Of a stretch of 64,000 nucleotides of DNA, positions 1 to 11,445 are shown in pieces; position 1 is the stretch's first letter, and every line of letters begins with the position of its first letter. The position numbers and the translations under genes were made by a program. This DNA is from Ypsolopha sequella (Eukaryota > Arthropoda > Insecta > Lepidoptera > Ypsolophidae). Under the pieces are notes generated by a model that did not search any database, was not told where the DNA came from, and saw only the letters and a list, made by a program, of their open reading frames with translations. The stretch spans positions 13,395,221 to 13,459,220 of the forward strand of contig OW203986.1 of assembly GCA_934047225.1 (NCBI GenBank), written 5' to 3'.

Positions 1-160
1 AAATAATTCTTCCATAGATTTCAACCCAAAACATTTTACTACTTGTCTTTGTACTTCTGTTACAATAACGTAATATATACCTGAGAATTAAGAAAAAAAT
101 CCACGCAATTGAAATAAGCCAAAAAGCAAACCTTAAATTATTAAAAGCAAGTTTACTCAC

Positions 161-376
161 CACAATGTCCCATATAAGCGACCCGGATGTCCCGGTTGTC
201 CCTACAAGACGTGCGGTCCAATAGGCAAGGACTCTCGTACGTCCGACCATCCGTTCCACACACTGGGCGGGCCACCTCTTCACATTCGGGCCCACAGCCG
301 CACACAGCCACTCCTCGGGCGTCTAACGTACATCGTTCCCGGACGCCACATTTTACTGATGCGCATGGATGTTGAG
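161..376 (-). CDS. Agrin-like gene, follistatin/Kazal module 4 exon (last one inside the window)
   Basis: A 216-nt exon (acceptor TTGTACAG, donor G|GTGAGT), phase 1 at both ends. It encodes HPCASVKC, RERC, AVCGCGPEC, then PVCGTDGRTYESPC, TSC and YMGHC: a complete ten-cysteine follistatin module with a canonical Kazal core. The GTGAGT donor shows that the coding sequence continues beyond the left edge. Agrins typically carry about nine such modules followed by laminin-EGF, SEA and laminin-G domains, none of which can be seen here. Approximate residues are 485-556. Confidence 0.92.
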
Positions 377-607
377 CTGTACAAAAAAAAAATTCTTTAA
401 ATTTTAACATTTTCACCGCATAAAGGTCAAACTCTGAATGAAGGAAAACTCCAGTTTTGCAAAGCCGTAGTCGGACGCCTTGCGACTTCCAATTAATGAT
501 TTTTGGAATTTAAGGTCTATGAATCTGAAGTATTTTTTTCCCAATATAACATGTTTGCGTGGGTTAAGCTTGTATTGTTAATTGTTACTTAAATAAATAA
601 ATTGTAA

Positions 608-750
608 GGCGTCAACCAAACAGAGCCGCGTTCTGCGTTCCGTGGTCATTGTAATATATGCGACGACGGCTTGGATTTTTTCACCCAGAGGCCGCGAGAA
701 AACGCGTTCTACTGTTTAGACCGCAGAACGCGCGCTGTGTGGTCGGTGCC
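608..750. mobile_element. Small MITE with imperfect terminal inverted repeats
   Basis: The left end (GGCGTCAACCAAACAGAG, then CGCGTTCTGCG) and the reverse complement of the right end (GGCACCGACCACACAGCG, then CGCGTTCTGCG) match closely over about 30 bp. Total length is 143 bp, with no coding capacity. It lies in the intron between modules 3 and 4. I could not see a clear target duplication. The remainder of this intron (377-607 and 751-1795) shows no feature. Confidence 0.6.
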
Positions 751-1795
751 TAAAATTGAAAACTCAAGGCCACCTCCCAACTGCGTTACTGCTGATTTCT
801 TAATAAAAATGTACTAGATTTTTTCCAAAGCATGTATTTAATCAGGCTAATTATAGTAAAAAAGGATTTTCACTTATATTCCGCTCAATCTTTTGTAATT
901 AACAAAGGACCGTGATAAAGAAAATTTTATTAACAAAAGCAACGGCAGAATATAATTTCAAAATAAAACAAAAGCTCGCAGTAAAAATTAACACGAAAAA
1001 AGGGCAACCCTTAAAATCTTGAAAGTTTAATAAATGGATAATAAAATTATTTTGTCTCTGTCAAAATTTTATTCTTTTTGGGTCTCGCTAGACGGTTCGA
1101 TGCCAGTCTCCAATTACTTTCTATAGAGGAAAATGTCTCCTCAACGAAGCCTCTATAAGGCTGCCTCTTTGCATTTTCGAATAAAGATTTAATTTTAGAT
1201 TAGAAGACAAGGCATTGGATTAGCTGTTTTCTTGTTAGGCACGGAATTCCGCCAAATTCTAATTTCTGTTAATTATATCCGCGCTGTAAAGAGTTTTTGT
1301 TGATTAGTTTCGTGAACTTTATTGCTGTAGATTGTGGAACAGTGATTTAATTTATTTTCATTCAAGGTTCCTGCGATAGTTTACTGTTGTTTGTAACGCT
1401 AAAACGAGCTTACGGAATCGTATTTCCTTGGTAATTATGGCATGAAACATTTTCTACGACCATTTGACGATTTTTGTTTCGTCATGAGAGTCTCTGATAA
1501 CAATTTTTTCCAGAGTCCTAAGAAAATTTTCATATTGCTGGATGTCCTACTTTCAAGACAGGGTCTGCTTATGGAAAGTTTATGGCATCTGAGTATGTAA
1601 TCGCTCTGCAATTTGCAATTGTTTTCCTTACTTGGGAATAATTGACGGTCAATACTTTCTCATCATAAACATTACTGGTTTCATAAAGCATATTAACTTA
1701 TGACCTCCATATTGTCTCTTACCGTACAATAAAATGGTTGGGTGAGAAATCAGAAAGCTTCATAATTGCTCACACTTTAGCTCGATAATTCATAC

Positions 1796-2020
1796 CTGAA
1801 GTACATTCTCCTCTATAGGCGATCGTAAGTTGTTGTCTCGTCCGACAAGATTCTCGCCTCAGCGCGCATTCGCTTGGATAGTCCTTGTAGTCGGAGCCGC
1901 ACACTGCCGAGCCTGGTCGGACCAGTAAATCACAAGGAGGTCCGCACCGACACATTGGTGTGCGACCTTCATTCAGTTGACATTCACCACCATCAACGCA
2001 CTCATGCTCAGCACACGGAT
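1796..2020 (-). CDS. Agrin-like gene, follistatin/Kazal module 3 exon
   Basis: A 225-nt exon (acceptor TTTTTGTATAG, donor CAG|GTATGA), phase 1 at both ends. The ten cysteines are all present: DPCAEHEC, GGEC, PMCRCGPPC, then the Kazal half AVCGSDYKDYPSEC, ESC and YRGEC. The core reads CGSDY rather than CGTDG, so the glycine after Asp is replaced. The loop between the EGF-like and Kazal halves is a few residues longer than in modules 2 and 4. The flanking introns hold a tRNA-like MITE (2.26-2.44 kb) upstream and a small MITE (0.6-0.75 kb) downstream. Approximate residues are 410-484. Confidence 0.92.
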
Positions 2021-2260
2021 CTATACAAAAACAAAATTATTTTACATATAGTCTAGTGCAGTACAACCATTTCAATAATGATAGAAATAGAAAGCATAAA
2101 AATTTTTTTTCTATCATAGTTTCGGTAAGAGTAATATGTATTCTTCACTACCCGATGCTGTAACAGGTGACGATAGGGCATAAAATGGTCTTTGACTAGC
2201 TTTGAATACAATAGCGTGCTCTAGGCGCCAAGTGGCTCACTGTAAAGTGGGTATCTATAA

Positions 2261-2435
2261 ATATCATTGCAGTATGGGAAAGCAAATCGGTAAATTCACG
2301 AGTTGTGTTGAGACCGATAACTCAGTTGGTAGAGCAATCGCCCGGTAAGCGAGAGGTCCCAGGTTCGAATCCGGGTTCAGAGCTCCTCACATCCAGATTT
2401 ACTTTTCTTTCTGCGTTTCTATACTGCAATGATAT
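2261..2435 (+). mobile_element. MITE with perfect 15-bp TIRs carrying a tRNA-like core (copy 1)
   Basis: It starts ATATCATTGCAGTAT and ends with its exact reverse complement. The middle reads like a tRNA: an A-box-like CTCAGTTGGTAGAGC and a B-box GGTTCGAATCC about 45 nt apart, with a possible anticodon stem-loop between. The acceptor stem does not pair properly, so it is not a working tRNA gene. A second copy lies at 58288-58453 in the other orientation. SINEs normally lack terminal inverted repeats, so a DNA-transposon remnant carrying a tRNA or SINE segment fits better than a plain SINE. Confidence 0.7.
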
Positions 2436-2886
2436 AATGTTAAATTATATCTCTTGGCGATGGATAAATCACCAAGTTTTTAATCAAAGATAGAAATTTA
2501 TTTCTATCTTAGTTAAAGCGTGCTTGTTACTCTTCTTTTATAGGAATCTGGGTTTAAATATCACTGGTAAGGTGTAAAATGGACGCTGGCAGGGAGTTAT
2601 ATATTATGTCAAGAGAATTCGAAACATTGCGTTCGAACGAACGAAATATTGAAAACGTAATATAATCTATATTGTGAACTTTTGCTAAACTCCGACTATA
2701 CCAGTGATAGAAGTTCATAAAGTTAATTATCAATGATTAGATGGGAGATGGGCGAATTAAATCGTGTAGTTCATACTCCAAAATAAACTCTGTAACCGAA
2801 AGGCAAGCAAGCAATTTTTCTATGGTGCAAGAATCTGGTAAGATAAATGAATTAAAACCGTATAATAGTACCAACCATAATACAAG

Positions 2887-2887
<1 letters not shown>

Positions 2888-2918
<31 letters not shown>
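2888..2918. repeat. (TA)n microsatellite
   Basis: An almost pure TA run of about 30 bp inside the intron between modules 2 and 3. Confidence 0.9.
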
Positions 2919-2963
2919 ATAAGTATATTTGTTTGGTTTCTTGAAATCAATCAGAAACAAATT

Positions 2964-3188
2964 TTAAAAGCACAAATATTTTGAAAAATACCTCGGGCCA
3001 GGATTTGAAAAGTATTCAAAGCGATGAATTTCGCAATAAAACATGTAATCTTCATACAATTTATATAAAATTTCAAAGGGATCCTTATCTGCTACGATCC
3101 TAATACACCTGTTTCGCTCCATGCATATACCAACTGCGTCATACAAGCTCTCCGTTTTGGGTGAGTTTGAATAGTCCTTCGTTACCAT
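2964..3188 (-). other. Unassigned 74-codon open frame in the module 2-3 intron
   Basis: Begins with an ATG directly after an in-frame stop and reads through residues such as EILYKLYEDYMFYC. It does not fit as an exon of the agrin-like gene: the nearest acceptor brings a stop in the needed frame. It has no recognised domain and may be chance. Confidence 0.12.
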
Positions 3189-3229
3189 TTAATCGGCATA
3201 CTAGGTATTCTAAGATTGATCTCTATCTT

Positions 3230-5395
3230 CCACTTACGTGCCATTATGTTTTTTCGTCATAATTACATTCTTATGTCGAACGTTTTGGCAAAAATGGTTT
3301 CCCATGTAGAATTTGTTATTCAACAAACCTTTCACAAAAATAATGAATGGATAAACAAACTCTTATTATATGATTTACAAGGAAAATAAAGACTTGAACA
3401 ATCCAATAAAAAGTACGAAAGCGGCTCGTAGAGCAAACAAAACATTCTGACAAAGTAGGAATGTGCGGGTCCAGTATAGCTCAAATTTAGTTGAGTCGCG
3501 GTTAGGGTTACCATCTTTTAAAATTACGAATGCTTAAAAATCTGGTGCTCTCTTTGAGTATCTGGTATTCAAGACCAGCACTGCAAGATATTTTCATTGT
3601 GATGTATGACAATGATAACATTTAAAATACGGTTGGTTCGTAGTTCTATACTCAATAGCTCATTCAAAACAAAGATACCATACATACGGTGTGACCATCA
3701 CTGACTAGACAAAGCTGCTAAGGTAAGCTATAATAGAATTATGTACATAATTAAGAGATTGGAATAAAAGCAAAGGATTGCGAAAATCTGATAAATCCAG
3801 AAGGTGCTTGTAATGGTAACCCTAGTAGAGATCGAGTACTCAAGAACAAGTTTCCTCGAAAAGGGTTAACAGAACGCAGGTAGTTGATAAAGTAGTGGAA
3901 ATTAAATTACTTTTATGACAAAGAAACGGCCGACCCCCTTTTACGAGTACGCACTCGTATGTTTGAGGAAAACTGCTCGACTGCTTTGTTACACCAAGTT
4001 TTCCTAACTTTTAGGTGCTCTGATAATTTATTACGTTCCTTTATTCACGAACAAATATGTACTCGTGTAGGTCTCTGAAAATTTATCGTTTTTCCATTCT
4101 CTCCTTACTGAGAGAGTTTGTGAACGTAAAAATGTAACAGTTTTTATCGACAATTCGAATAAAATATTAAGATATTGTATTTTGTTACGTTTAGTGGCTC
4201 TTACAAAGATAAAATATTACAAAAAAGAAAAACAAGTTCAAGCTAATTATTTTGTTTAGGTAATTGTTTACTAGGAGATTTATGCAATTATATATGTTGC
4301 GCTGGTATTCACAATATTTTGCATTTTTTACTGGAAGGGTTTTATTCATTAGTGGTAAATTTGATGATACGATATGATGCTTGTACGTCGAATGTATGGG
4401 ATAGAGTTAAATTGCATCAGCTTAAAACACATTATGCTACAAACGAACAAAGAAAAAACTATGAGAAAAGAAACTAAACATATAACAAAGCTAAGGGTTA
4501 GTATTTCTTGAAAAAACGCCTAGAGCGTGTGGTTGATATATAGCAACATGTCGGCTACAGTAATAAAGGGAGCATGACAAAGATCTTGTCAGGTAACCTG
4601 CCGCATTTTCTCTTGGTTTGAATGATTTGACTTGGAAAAATCAGCCACCTAGAGATATAAACCATTCAGTTGTATTGTAACGCTTACGTCGTCTTTACTG
4701 AGATAAAAATTGCCACAGCATGCTTTGGCATGAACTTGACTGTATAAATGTACAGTAGAGTCATTAAAAGCGAGCGAAATGAAATCTTGACCCCTTTTGT
4801 ATCTGGTTCACTTGATAATACGTAGAAAGTGACCTTCGCTTTAAAGGTCCTTTTATACTTTCAAAACATTCAGGGCAACAATACTCAGCCATTTGTTACC
4901 ATTAATTTTCCTCATTTATGTAATAGAACTGTTCCTCAACCCTTTACAAATTATTCCATTTAGCAACTTTTCTTTGTCAGAAATAAACATTGAATTTATT
5001 TTCATACTGATTACAGAAGCTCTTTCGAGGCGTTAGGACAAATCTGTAAATAATAAATCAGTTTGTCTCCATTGCGACACAAAGTAACGGCCTCAAACAG
5101 GCTCTACAAGTCAAGGATCTCTTTTCAGGGATTTATTCGAACGTCCTAAAGATTTTATGAGCTACTATAGATCAAACACTGAACTGGTACAATCGTATTT
5201 TTATGCAGTCTGTTAAAGTGAAACAGTCTCTTTAATGAAGTCGCAATAGAAGAATTGTAATAAATCCATCGTTTCTTCCCAACTTATTCTGTTATACTGA
5301 GTTAACCTTTTTCCTGTTCAGTGGAATAAACTTTCAGTGAATCAAACTAGATTCCTTTGAAGTTTCAGTGCGAAATCTTTTTGCGGATAAAGTTT
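3230..5395. other. Intron sequence without recognised content
   Basis: AT-rich intron DNA between modules 2 and 3. I searched both strands for further Kazal exons (CG.DG core flanked by splice sites) and for terminal inverted repeats and found none. Confidence 0.5.
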
Positions 5396-5420
5396 TAAGT
5401 GCATAAAAATGTTTGTTTAC

Positions 5421-5630
5421 CGCATTTCCCATGGTATTTTATGGTGAGGTTGAGTTGGCTGTCACAAGCGTGTTTATCCAGATGACATTGGGATGGGTAT
5501 TCTCTTCCATCAGTTCCGCAGACCGGTTTTCTTCTAGTACAACTCCGTGGACATCTGCATTCCGCTTGGCCAAAAGAAACAACGCACCTAGCACCAACTT
5601 GGCAGCTCACACTGGTGCAAGGGTCCGCTA
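5421..5630 (-). CDS. Agrin-like gene, follistatin/Kazal module 2 exon (tandem acceptor)
   Basis: A 210-nt exon, or 207 nt with the second acceptor. The minus strand reads TATAGTAG at the 3' splice site, so either TAG can be used, giving ECIADPC or ECTDPC at the join, both in frame. The donor is G|GTAAAC, phase 1. It encodes a ten-cysteine module: DPCTSVSC, ARCVV, ECRCPRSC, then a classical Kazal core KPVCGTDGREYPSQC and ending YHGKC. NLT in the Kazal half is a possible N-glycosylation site. It lies 584 bp downstream of module 1 and 3.4 kb before module 3. The domain and frame are unambiguous; actual use of both acceptors is inference. Confidence 0.92.
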
Positions 5631-6214
5631 CTATAATAACAAATGTTTTATTCACAAAAATATAAGAATTAATATTTAATTCAAAAAACTCTGAGGCTTG
5701 TAAAGTTAATTATTGCAACAAAGTATTTGAGTGGAAGTATTCTATTAAAACAATTGTAAATCTGTAAAGAACGAGCATTAAATTCGTTATTCAATGCTAC
5801 TGCGCCAACAACGGTCTCCAGAGCGAAATAAAACTAAAACTTCCCCGGAGATAACAGTTTGAAAAAGTCTCGAAACAATAACAATGAGCACAATTATTCT
5901 CCACCGTCTAAACTTCGCCCGTCCTTTACGAACATTGCTAATAAAATAAGCTTCCACTCCACTGAGAACATTCGCAAAAGAAACATATTAATAGTTATTA
6001 AAAATTTAAAACTCTTCACGGGGCATCAAAGAAAACCGTTTGAGTGGGACGGAACTGTCACAAAGGCCACGACGACGCCGAGAGGTGGCATATTCATGAG
6101 ACGACTTAGGGTAAAAGGTTATTCATGTCGACTGTAGAGTAAGCGGGATTCGTTAACCCTTTATTTCAAAAAGTCAGGCCTGTACAAGTTTTGCTTTGGT
6201 ATCTCGACACTTAC

Positions 6215-6424
6215 TGCATTCGCCTTCATGCTTGACGCGTAAGTTCAGTCGCCGCTCGCAAGCTTCCTTACGAAGGTAGCAATGGTTGCGGTAGGTTCTG
6301 CCTGCTGTCGAACACACGGGAGCAGGAGTCGCCGGGCAGCTTACAGGGCACGCACAATGAGCCCGGCCGTCACCAAGCGACACGCATTCTGCTCCCCACC
6401 GGCAAAAAGTCTTCTCGCAAGCCT
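6215..6424 (-). CDS. Agrin-like gene, follistatin/Kazal module 1 exon
   Basis: A 210-nt exon (acceptor TTTTTGCAG, donor A|GTAAGT), phase 1 at both ends. It encodes one complete ten-cysteine follistatin-type module: an EGF-like half (ACEKTFC...AECV...HCACPVSC) and a Kazal half (PVCSTAGRTYRNHC...EACERR...GEC). The Kazal core normally reads CGTDG and here reads CSTAG, so the usual Gly-Thr-Asp is changed. Together with the neighbouring modules this suggests an extracellular scaffold rather than a protease inhibitor. The intron to the next exon is 584 bp, the shortest in the gene. Approximate residues are 270-339 of the predicted membrane form. Confidence is high because frame, splice sites and all ten cysteines agree. 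Confidence 0.92.
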
Positions 6425-8390
6425 CTGCAAAAATAATTTCACATCAAAAATCTGTTACGAAAGAATTCAATGAATCATGAATAAGACTGATGGCAACGCA
6501 AACTCTCGGACGTTTGCGGAAAGCAAAAAAGATTTTCTAAAGACGTAGGTAATTCTTCAGCGAACTCCGCAAAGAATGTCACAATTTCCAATTTTCTACC
6601 TGGGGAGTCGTGGCCGTGACGAAATTACTAAAGAGGACCAAAATAAGACGTGAATATCCGCTTTGCTGAGGTATTGTGTTCAGTAGACTTCGGAGCCCGG
6701 GGATTACCGATCTCAATAGTCTAGTTAAAATTCCATGCAGAGATTGAGACGCAAAGTCACACAGCGATTCGCCTAAAGTTAATTTACAATTTTCTTCACG
6801 AGTTCAAACTTTGAAATGCTATCAATTTGTAATAGCAGTGTTGTTCGCACGTGAATGCAAAATCAGTTTTATACAATTCATCTCAGTTCAGTCTCAGTTA
6901 TTTATTTCGATCCCACAAAAAATATGTGAAAAATTATCCATGATATGTGTGAGGAAAATGTTCAATTTTCTGCTTACCTACATCAGATTCAATCTGATCA
7001 CATATGCGGTGGAGTAAGGGAGGGTTCGACTCGTAAAAAAGGTTCGGACCGGCCGAACTATACGATATAATCTAAATTGGCTCAACTAAACTTTCGTTAT
7101 TCAAACTCGAGGAGCCGGCGAAGTATTCAAAGCTGACAAAATATTCCAGTTTATTTAACGTAAACGGGTTGGGTAATTTGCTGAGAAAACTGCCTTTATA
7201 TGTAACAATGCACATTCTAGAAATGTTAATATTACTACTGGAGTGTGTACATTACCTTTCCTAACACAATAATGTTTCATATTTTAACAGATTAGTTTCT
7301 CAAACGCAATATAATTCTGAATATAGAATAGCTACAGGCAAAACAGTAAATTTATTTTGCTATTTCATTCAAAAAGAGGTCAACCGACAGGATTTCGAAG
7401 CGAAATGATTTCCTTGACTTTTATACAAAGGCTGTAGACGAATCCGCTTAAGAAAGAAAGCAGTCGGAAATAACAATTTCGTAAGAGACAAATAAAATGT
7501 TAGAGCGTGAATCGTTGGGAGAGAGCCGGAGATAAATGGAGACAGGAGGGGAGATAAAAATGATGGCGGATGCTCTGTGAATGGAAGAAAATTAGGAAAT
7601 TCACCGCGGTGCTTTTTCAGGCCTGCGGGAGATGTTTAAATTATTTTCCTAACATAATTCGTACTCGGGACGGAAATTCGATAAAAGAAAAGAGGCTATA
7701 CTCCACAACACATTCAAGAACGTTTATGAAATTCTATAAAGCTGCCGGTTGGAAGTATTTCATATAAAAATGCCAGAATAAGCGTTCTGGGCGCCGAGAC
7801 TACACCCGTTGCAGTATTTGTTCGTATTTTATGTTCGTCGTTCATATCCTGTTAGGAGAAAAGTAGGACTTTAAAACCGTAAAAAGAGTTGTTCGTGCCA
7901 GATTTCAGATATTATTTTTACGATCAGCAAGTATTACACTATATCCATAGGATTCTGTCTCTTCTTATTCACAGTTTATTTTCAGATTCTTCAAAAGAGC
8001 CACAATCCGAAGCAATATGTTTCCTTCAATGCACATTCAACATCCATAAAACTACTTTTTCCACGACAATACGTCTCAAAGGGAATTTCCCAAAATACAA
8101 AATAGGCAAGTTAATTATATTTATGAAAAGTAACTTTTGTAATCCGAGTGCTTCCTTAAAAAATACTTATTACCTGACAATGTGTGGTTAGAGGAAGACA
8201 TTTGTTCTATACGTTCGAAAAATATTCAAGATTTTAGAGCCTTAATGTTTTTAATAAGAGCAAAATTGATAAAAAAGAGAATTAACATCCTGAAGAATTT
8301 TAGTTAAAAATGTAACATGGCTCACGGTTTGCTTTTACAATAACTTGAAAAAATATAATCATTGATATTATAAAAACTCGCGTGACATAC
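6425..8390. other. Intron sequence without recognised content
   Basis: The part of the microexon-to-module-1 intron left of the 8.4 kb hairpin. Open frames here lack domain signatures and are AT-rich. No element boundary could be set. Confidence 0.45.
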
Positions 8391-8656
8391 TAAATTATTA
8401 TTACATACGGCTTGAACACTCACTTGTGATTGTTGTTGACTATATTCCAACTATTTCATCGATACAATTTCGGCATTATCAAGGCGAGTGTCGATCGACG
8501 GCTGCCAGTGCCCGTTTGACAACGACGGCAAACGCCGCGTCATCGTCCTAAGAACGACACTCGCTTGATAATACCGAAATTGTATCGGTGAAACGGTTGG
8601 CATATAGTCAACAACAATCACACGTGAGTGTTCAAGGCGTATGTAATAATAATTTA
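8391..8656. mobile_element. Long-hairpin MITE (arms about 100 bp)
   Basis: The left arm (8391-8493) and right arm (8555-8656) are reverse complements with few mismatches. The loop is about 60 bp and GC-richer than the arms. There is no coding potential. It would fold into a long hairpin if transcribed with the surrounding intron. Confidence 0.75.
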
Positions 8657-8934
8657 ATATAATCATTGTTAGCACTTTATAAGCTTAACATTAGTGTGCC
8701 TGAAAAAAGAAAAGTTTCGGTTATGAATGCACTTTTACTATACTACGCACAAGGTTATATATTTATTCACACTTCAGGCACAATACAGTAACGCTTGTGG
8801 TAATTTATTGAAAGTAAATCCGATATTATCATTTTACTATTATCAAATTTTAAGTTTCTATACATACAGCGCAAAATTCTTCTTGACTGAAATTTATAAA
8901 ATCTATTTCATTTTAAGACCTTCAAAATCCACCT

Positions 8935-9045
8935 TACTGTGTCGTTTAATTCTTAAAATCTCATCGGTGCATGAGGTACCGGTGAGAATCCAGGTCCTAG
9001 ACTCTCTGATTGACAGCCTAGCATTCTATCGACTGAGTTTACGCT
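8935..9045 (-). repeat. tRNA-like SINE remnant
   Basis: The minus strand reads ACTCAGTCGATAGAATGC, then GTCAATCAGAG and a degraded B-box (CTGGATTCTCACC), the spacing expected of a tRNA-derived SINE head. Similar 'catcggtgca' text recurs at 15.29 kb. It lies only about 110 bp upstream of the microexon acceptor. Confidence 0.4.
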
Positions 9046-9155
9046 CTTTGCAAAGCAATTATTTTCAGAATTTTTTATCATTTTGAATGCCTTTTCTCTT
9101 CAAAACAATCTGATAATGAAATTTCGGTTAGAATTGTATTAAAAATTGTTCTTAC

Positions 9156-9191
9156 CCTCTGGAGCAGGTGGCCTTGGTTGATAATGTAAAT
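9156..9191 (-). CDS. Agrin-like gene, 36-nt microexon (proline-rich linker)
   Basis: On the minus strand a TTTCTTTATTTCAG acceptor precedes exactly 36 nt, followed by a GTAAGA donor. Joined to the T left by the transmembrane exon it reads YLHYQPRPPAPE and leaves a G, which completes GAG with the AG of the next exon. Skipping it would join T to AG and make a TAG stop, so the membrane form needs this exon, or another phase-matched one, to stay open. The product is a short Pro-rich linker between the membrane helix and the first follistatin module (about residues 258-269). Both splice sites and both frame joins were read directly; expression is untested. Confidence 0.8.
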
Positions 9192-10701
9192 CTGAAATAA
9201 AGAAAAAATATTTGTAATTTTTACTACAAAACTTGTTTTTAATTGATATCAGATTATCAGGTAATTCAAGAGGTTTAAAATAAAAGCAGAGTACATAATC
9301 AAATCAATATCTCTTTGTTTACAAAACAATTATAAAAATTCCGAACCGAAAACTTCTTTATAAGATATTTTTTTATTGTTTTAATAATATTTTTAACGAT
9401 GCCAATTGTTTTGTCAATACGTGTGTGTTTATGTATGTATCTTTGTCCTATAAGGTTTTTGAAATCACGAATCCGTTTTAAAATTAAACTTTTGGTCTTT
9501 CTCAACTTAATCAATGGTGAAAAAAATCATTATAACTAATCGGTTAACTAGATTCAAATTAATAGTTATTGAGGTAGATCGCAAAGATAACATTAAAAAA
9601 TGGTTTTGTTATTCAATGTTATTATAGTTAAATAGTTACTGAAACTAAAAATTTCAAAATAAAAAGTAAATGTGAAAAGCTGAATCAATTTCATCATGTC
9701 TGTCGTATACTGGACGTTTTTATGTTGCCCCCAAAATATTTTAACCCTTTAACCGGTATAAGGTTTCCGCATGAAATATTGAAGTCATAATTGATTTAAT
9801 TATATATTTAAAGCAACAAATACATTTTAGAAAAAAAAATCGACGACGTATTTTGGTACCATGTCAATAAATAGTGCAAGCATGTAAACATATGTAGAAA
9901 AACAACATACATATAAAATATATTATTATCAATCACGGTAAAACAAAATCGGTGGGGAAAATATTCCCTCAGCCTTAGAAAGGCTAAGAAAATTTTTTTT
10001 TGTTTAATATTTTTTTCGTCATCAGTATCGTAAATACAACCTACCCTAAAACGAAACTTGCTGACCAAAAACGAAATCAGCAAAGGATTTATTTATTTAT
10101 TATTTATTTTATTCACAAGTGGTTGAAGTTGGTGAAGTTTTTCATAAAACTTTTTGTTCAATTAAATAGAACATCAGCCCATAAAGATAGAATTTACCCA
10201 AGCCTTAAACCATCTAAAGCTCACTTGTACGTGACTAGATACATACACATACACTGAACATTTTTAGTCAGACAATCGCGTAGTTCCTCTTTTTCCACAT
10301 TCAAAAACATTCGTGTATTTCGAGATCGTGTAGCGGCCATATTGTTGCTGACCAGTATTCTCCACGTATTCTTAAAATAATATTTGCCCATTTGTAAGCA
10401 CAAACTACAGAATACGATATTCATGAGTATGGAATAATTATGTTATCTCATGGTAAGTCACAAATAACAAGTGCCAAATTTTGTCAAGACATATGATAAT
10501 AATGAAGACACTTTCTAATTGTATAATGTAAAAATTATTTTCCCGCGGATTAAGGCATATTAGCATTTATTTGTTGACAACATGTAAATTTTTTTCGTGA
10601 TAAAATAATCTTTTAACAAAAAAAGGAACCGAATTTAAATTTAACTGCAGTCATTCCCTAAAAAGTTCAAAATAATTATATGTTGCACTTAATTTCCAAC
10701 T

Positions 10702-10817
10702 TCTTTCTTCCTGAGACGTTCTCTAGAAGTCGGCGCCCTCATATTGGTTTTATATTGTTATATCGTTGGGAATATGCCAACTTCTAGATAGTATATAGGT
10801 ATGTTTTAGGAAGAAAG
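10702..10817. repeat. Imperfect inverted repeat
   Basis: CTTTCTTCCT...CTCTAGAAGT on the left is mirrored by ACTTCTAGAT...AGGAAGAAAG on the right. It lies just upstream of the ORF pair at 10.9-11.4 kb and could be its element end or an unrelated small MITE. Confidence 0.45.
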
Positions 10818-10885
10818 TGTTATTTAGGAACCATCAGTTGATATATAATTATTTTAAACTATTTAGTAAATGACTGCAGTTACAT

Positions 10886-11445
10886 TTGAAGTCCGTTACT
10901 ATTTTTTTTTTCAGTTTATTTTATTACACAATTTTTAGTATTGACAGTATAAATTGTGATATATTGGTAGACGCTATAGCTGTAGACGCGCTGTTGATAC
11001 AAAACGAAGGTCAAGTAAGTATAATATATTTTCAAGAAATCAGACCCCAACATAAAATTATTGCCGCAACCGTGATAATTCAGGATCGAAGTTCAGGTGA
11101 GTATTCTGATAATAATCAAGAAATACCCTATAATCAGCACCCTACCATAGTGATTCCCGCAATCTCGAATTATGTGCTCTCATCCGTCGAGGAGTTCTGT
11201 GGTAATGAGGCCAGGATCGAAGGTCAGGTGGAGGCATGACAGTTTCCAAGTATCACTCTGCAATCAGCATCCCAGTTCAAAGTGATTGCCTAAATCTCGA
11301 GTGGTATAATGTAATTTTCCAAGGAGTTCCACTGCCCATATCTAAATACTTTCATCGGATCTTGGCCAAACTTAAAACTGGATCTACCCCAAAGCACAAT
11401 CTTTCAATAAAAATAAAAATTCAAGCCGGTTCAAAAATGGAGTAG
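10886..11445 (+). pseudogene. Unrecognised pair of overlapping open frames, probably repeat-derived
   Basis: A 117-codon frame (10886-11239, no ATG; its first codons run across a T-rich CAG acceptor ending at 10914) is overlapped by a 69-codon ATG frame (11236-11445) at ATGA. The first begins with a hydrophobic stretch, the second with MTVSKYHSAISIP. Composition is more gene-like than the flanks, and internal GTAAGT and GTGAGT sites could be donors. I recognise no domain. Directly after the stop comes 'aacgacgaattgagaacc...gaagtcggttaaaa', which I know as a common lepidopteran repeat tail, so a decayed transposon is the best guess. Confidence 0.3.

Noticed and set aside
187..375. A 62-codon plus-strand frame
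   Set aside because: It overlaps the antisense of the module 4 exon, which has all ten cysteines and correct splice sites.
2311..2390. A functional tRNA gene
   Set aside because: The A and B boxes are good but the acceptor stem does not pair, and the sequence lies inside a TIR element with a second degraded copy.
2964..3188. An extra exon of the agrin-like gene
   Set aside because: The nearest acceptor gives an in-frame stop in the required phase, and there is no cysteine-rich pattern.
5859..6137. A plus-strand 92-codon protein
   Set aside because: It lies in the short intron between modules 1 and 2 and has no domain, repeat link or splice logic.
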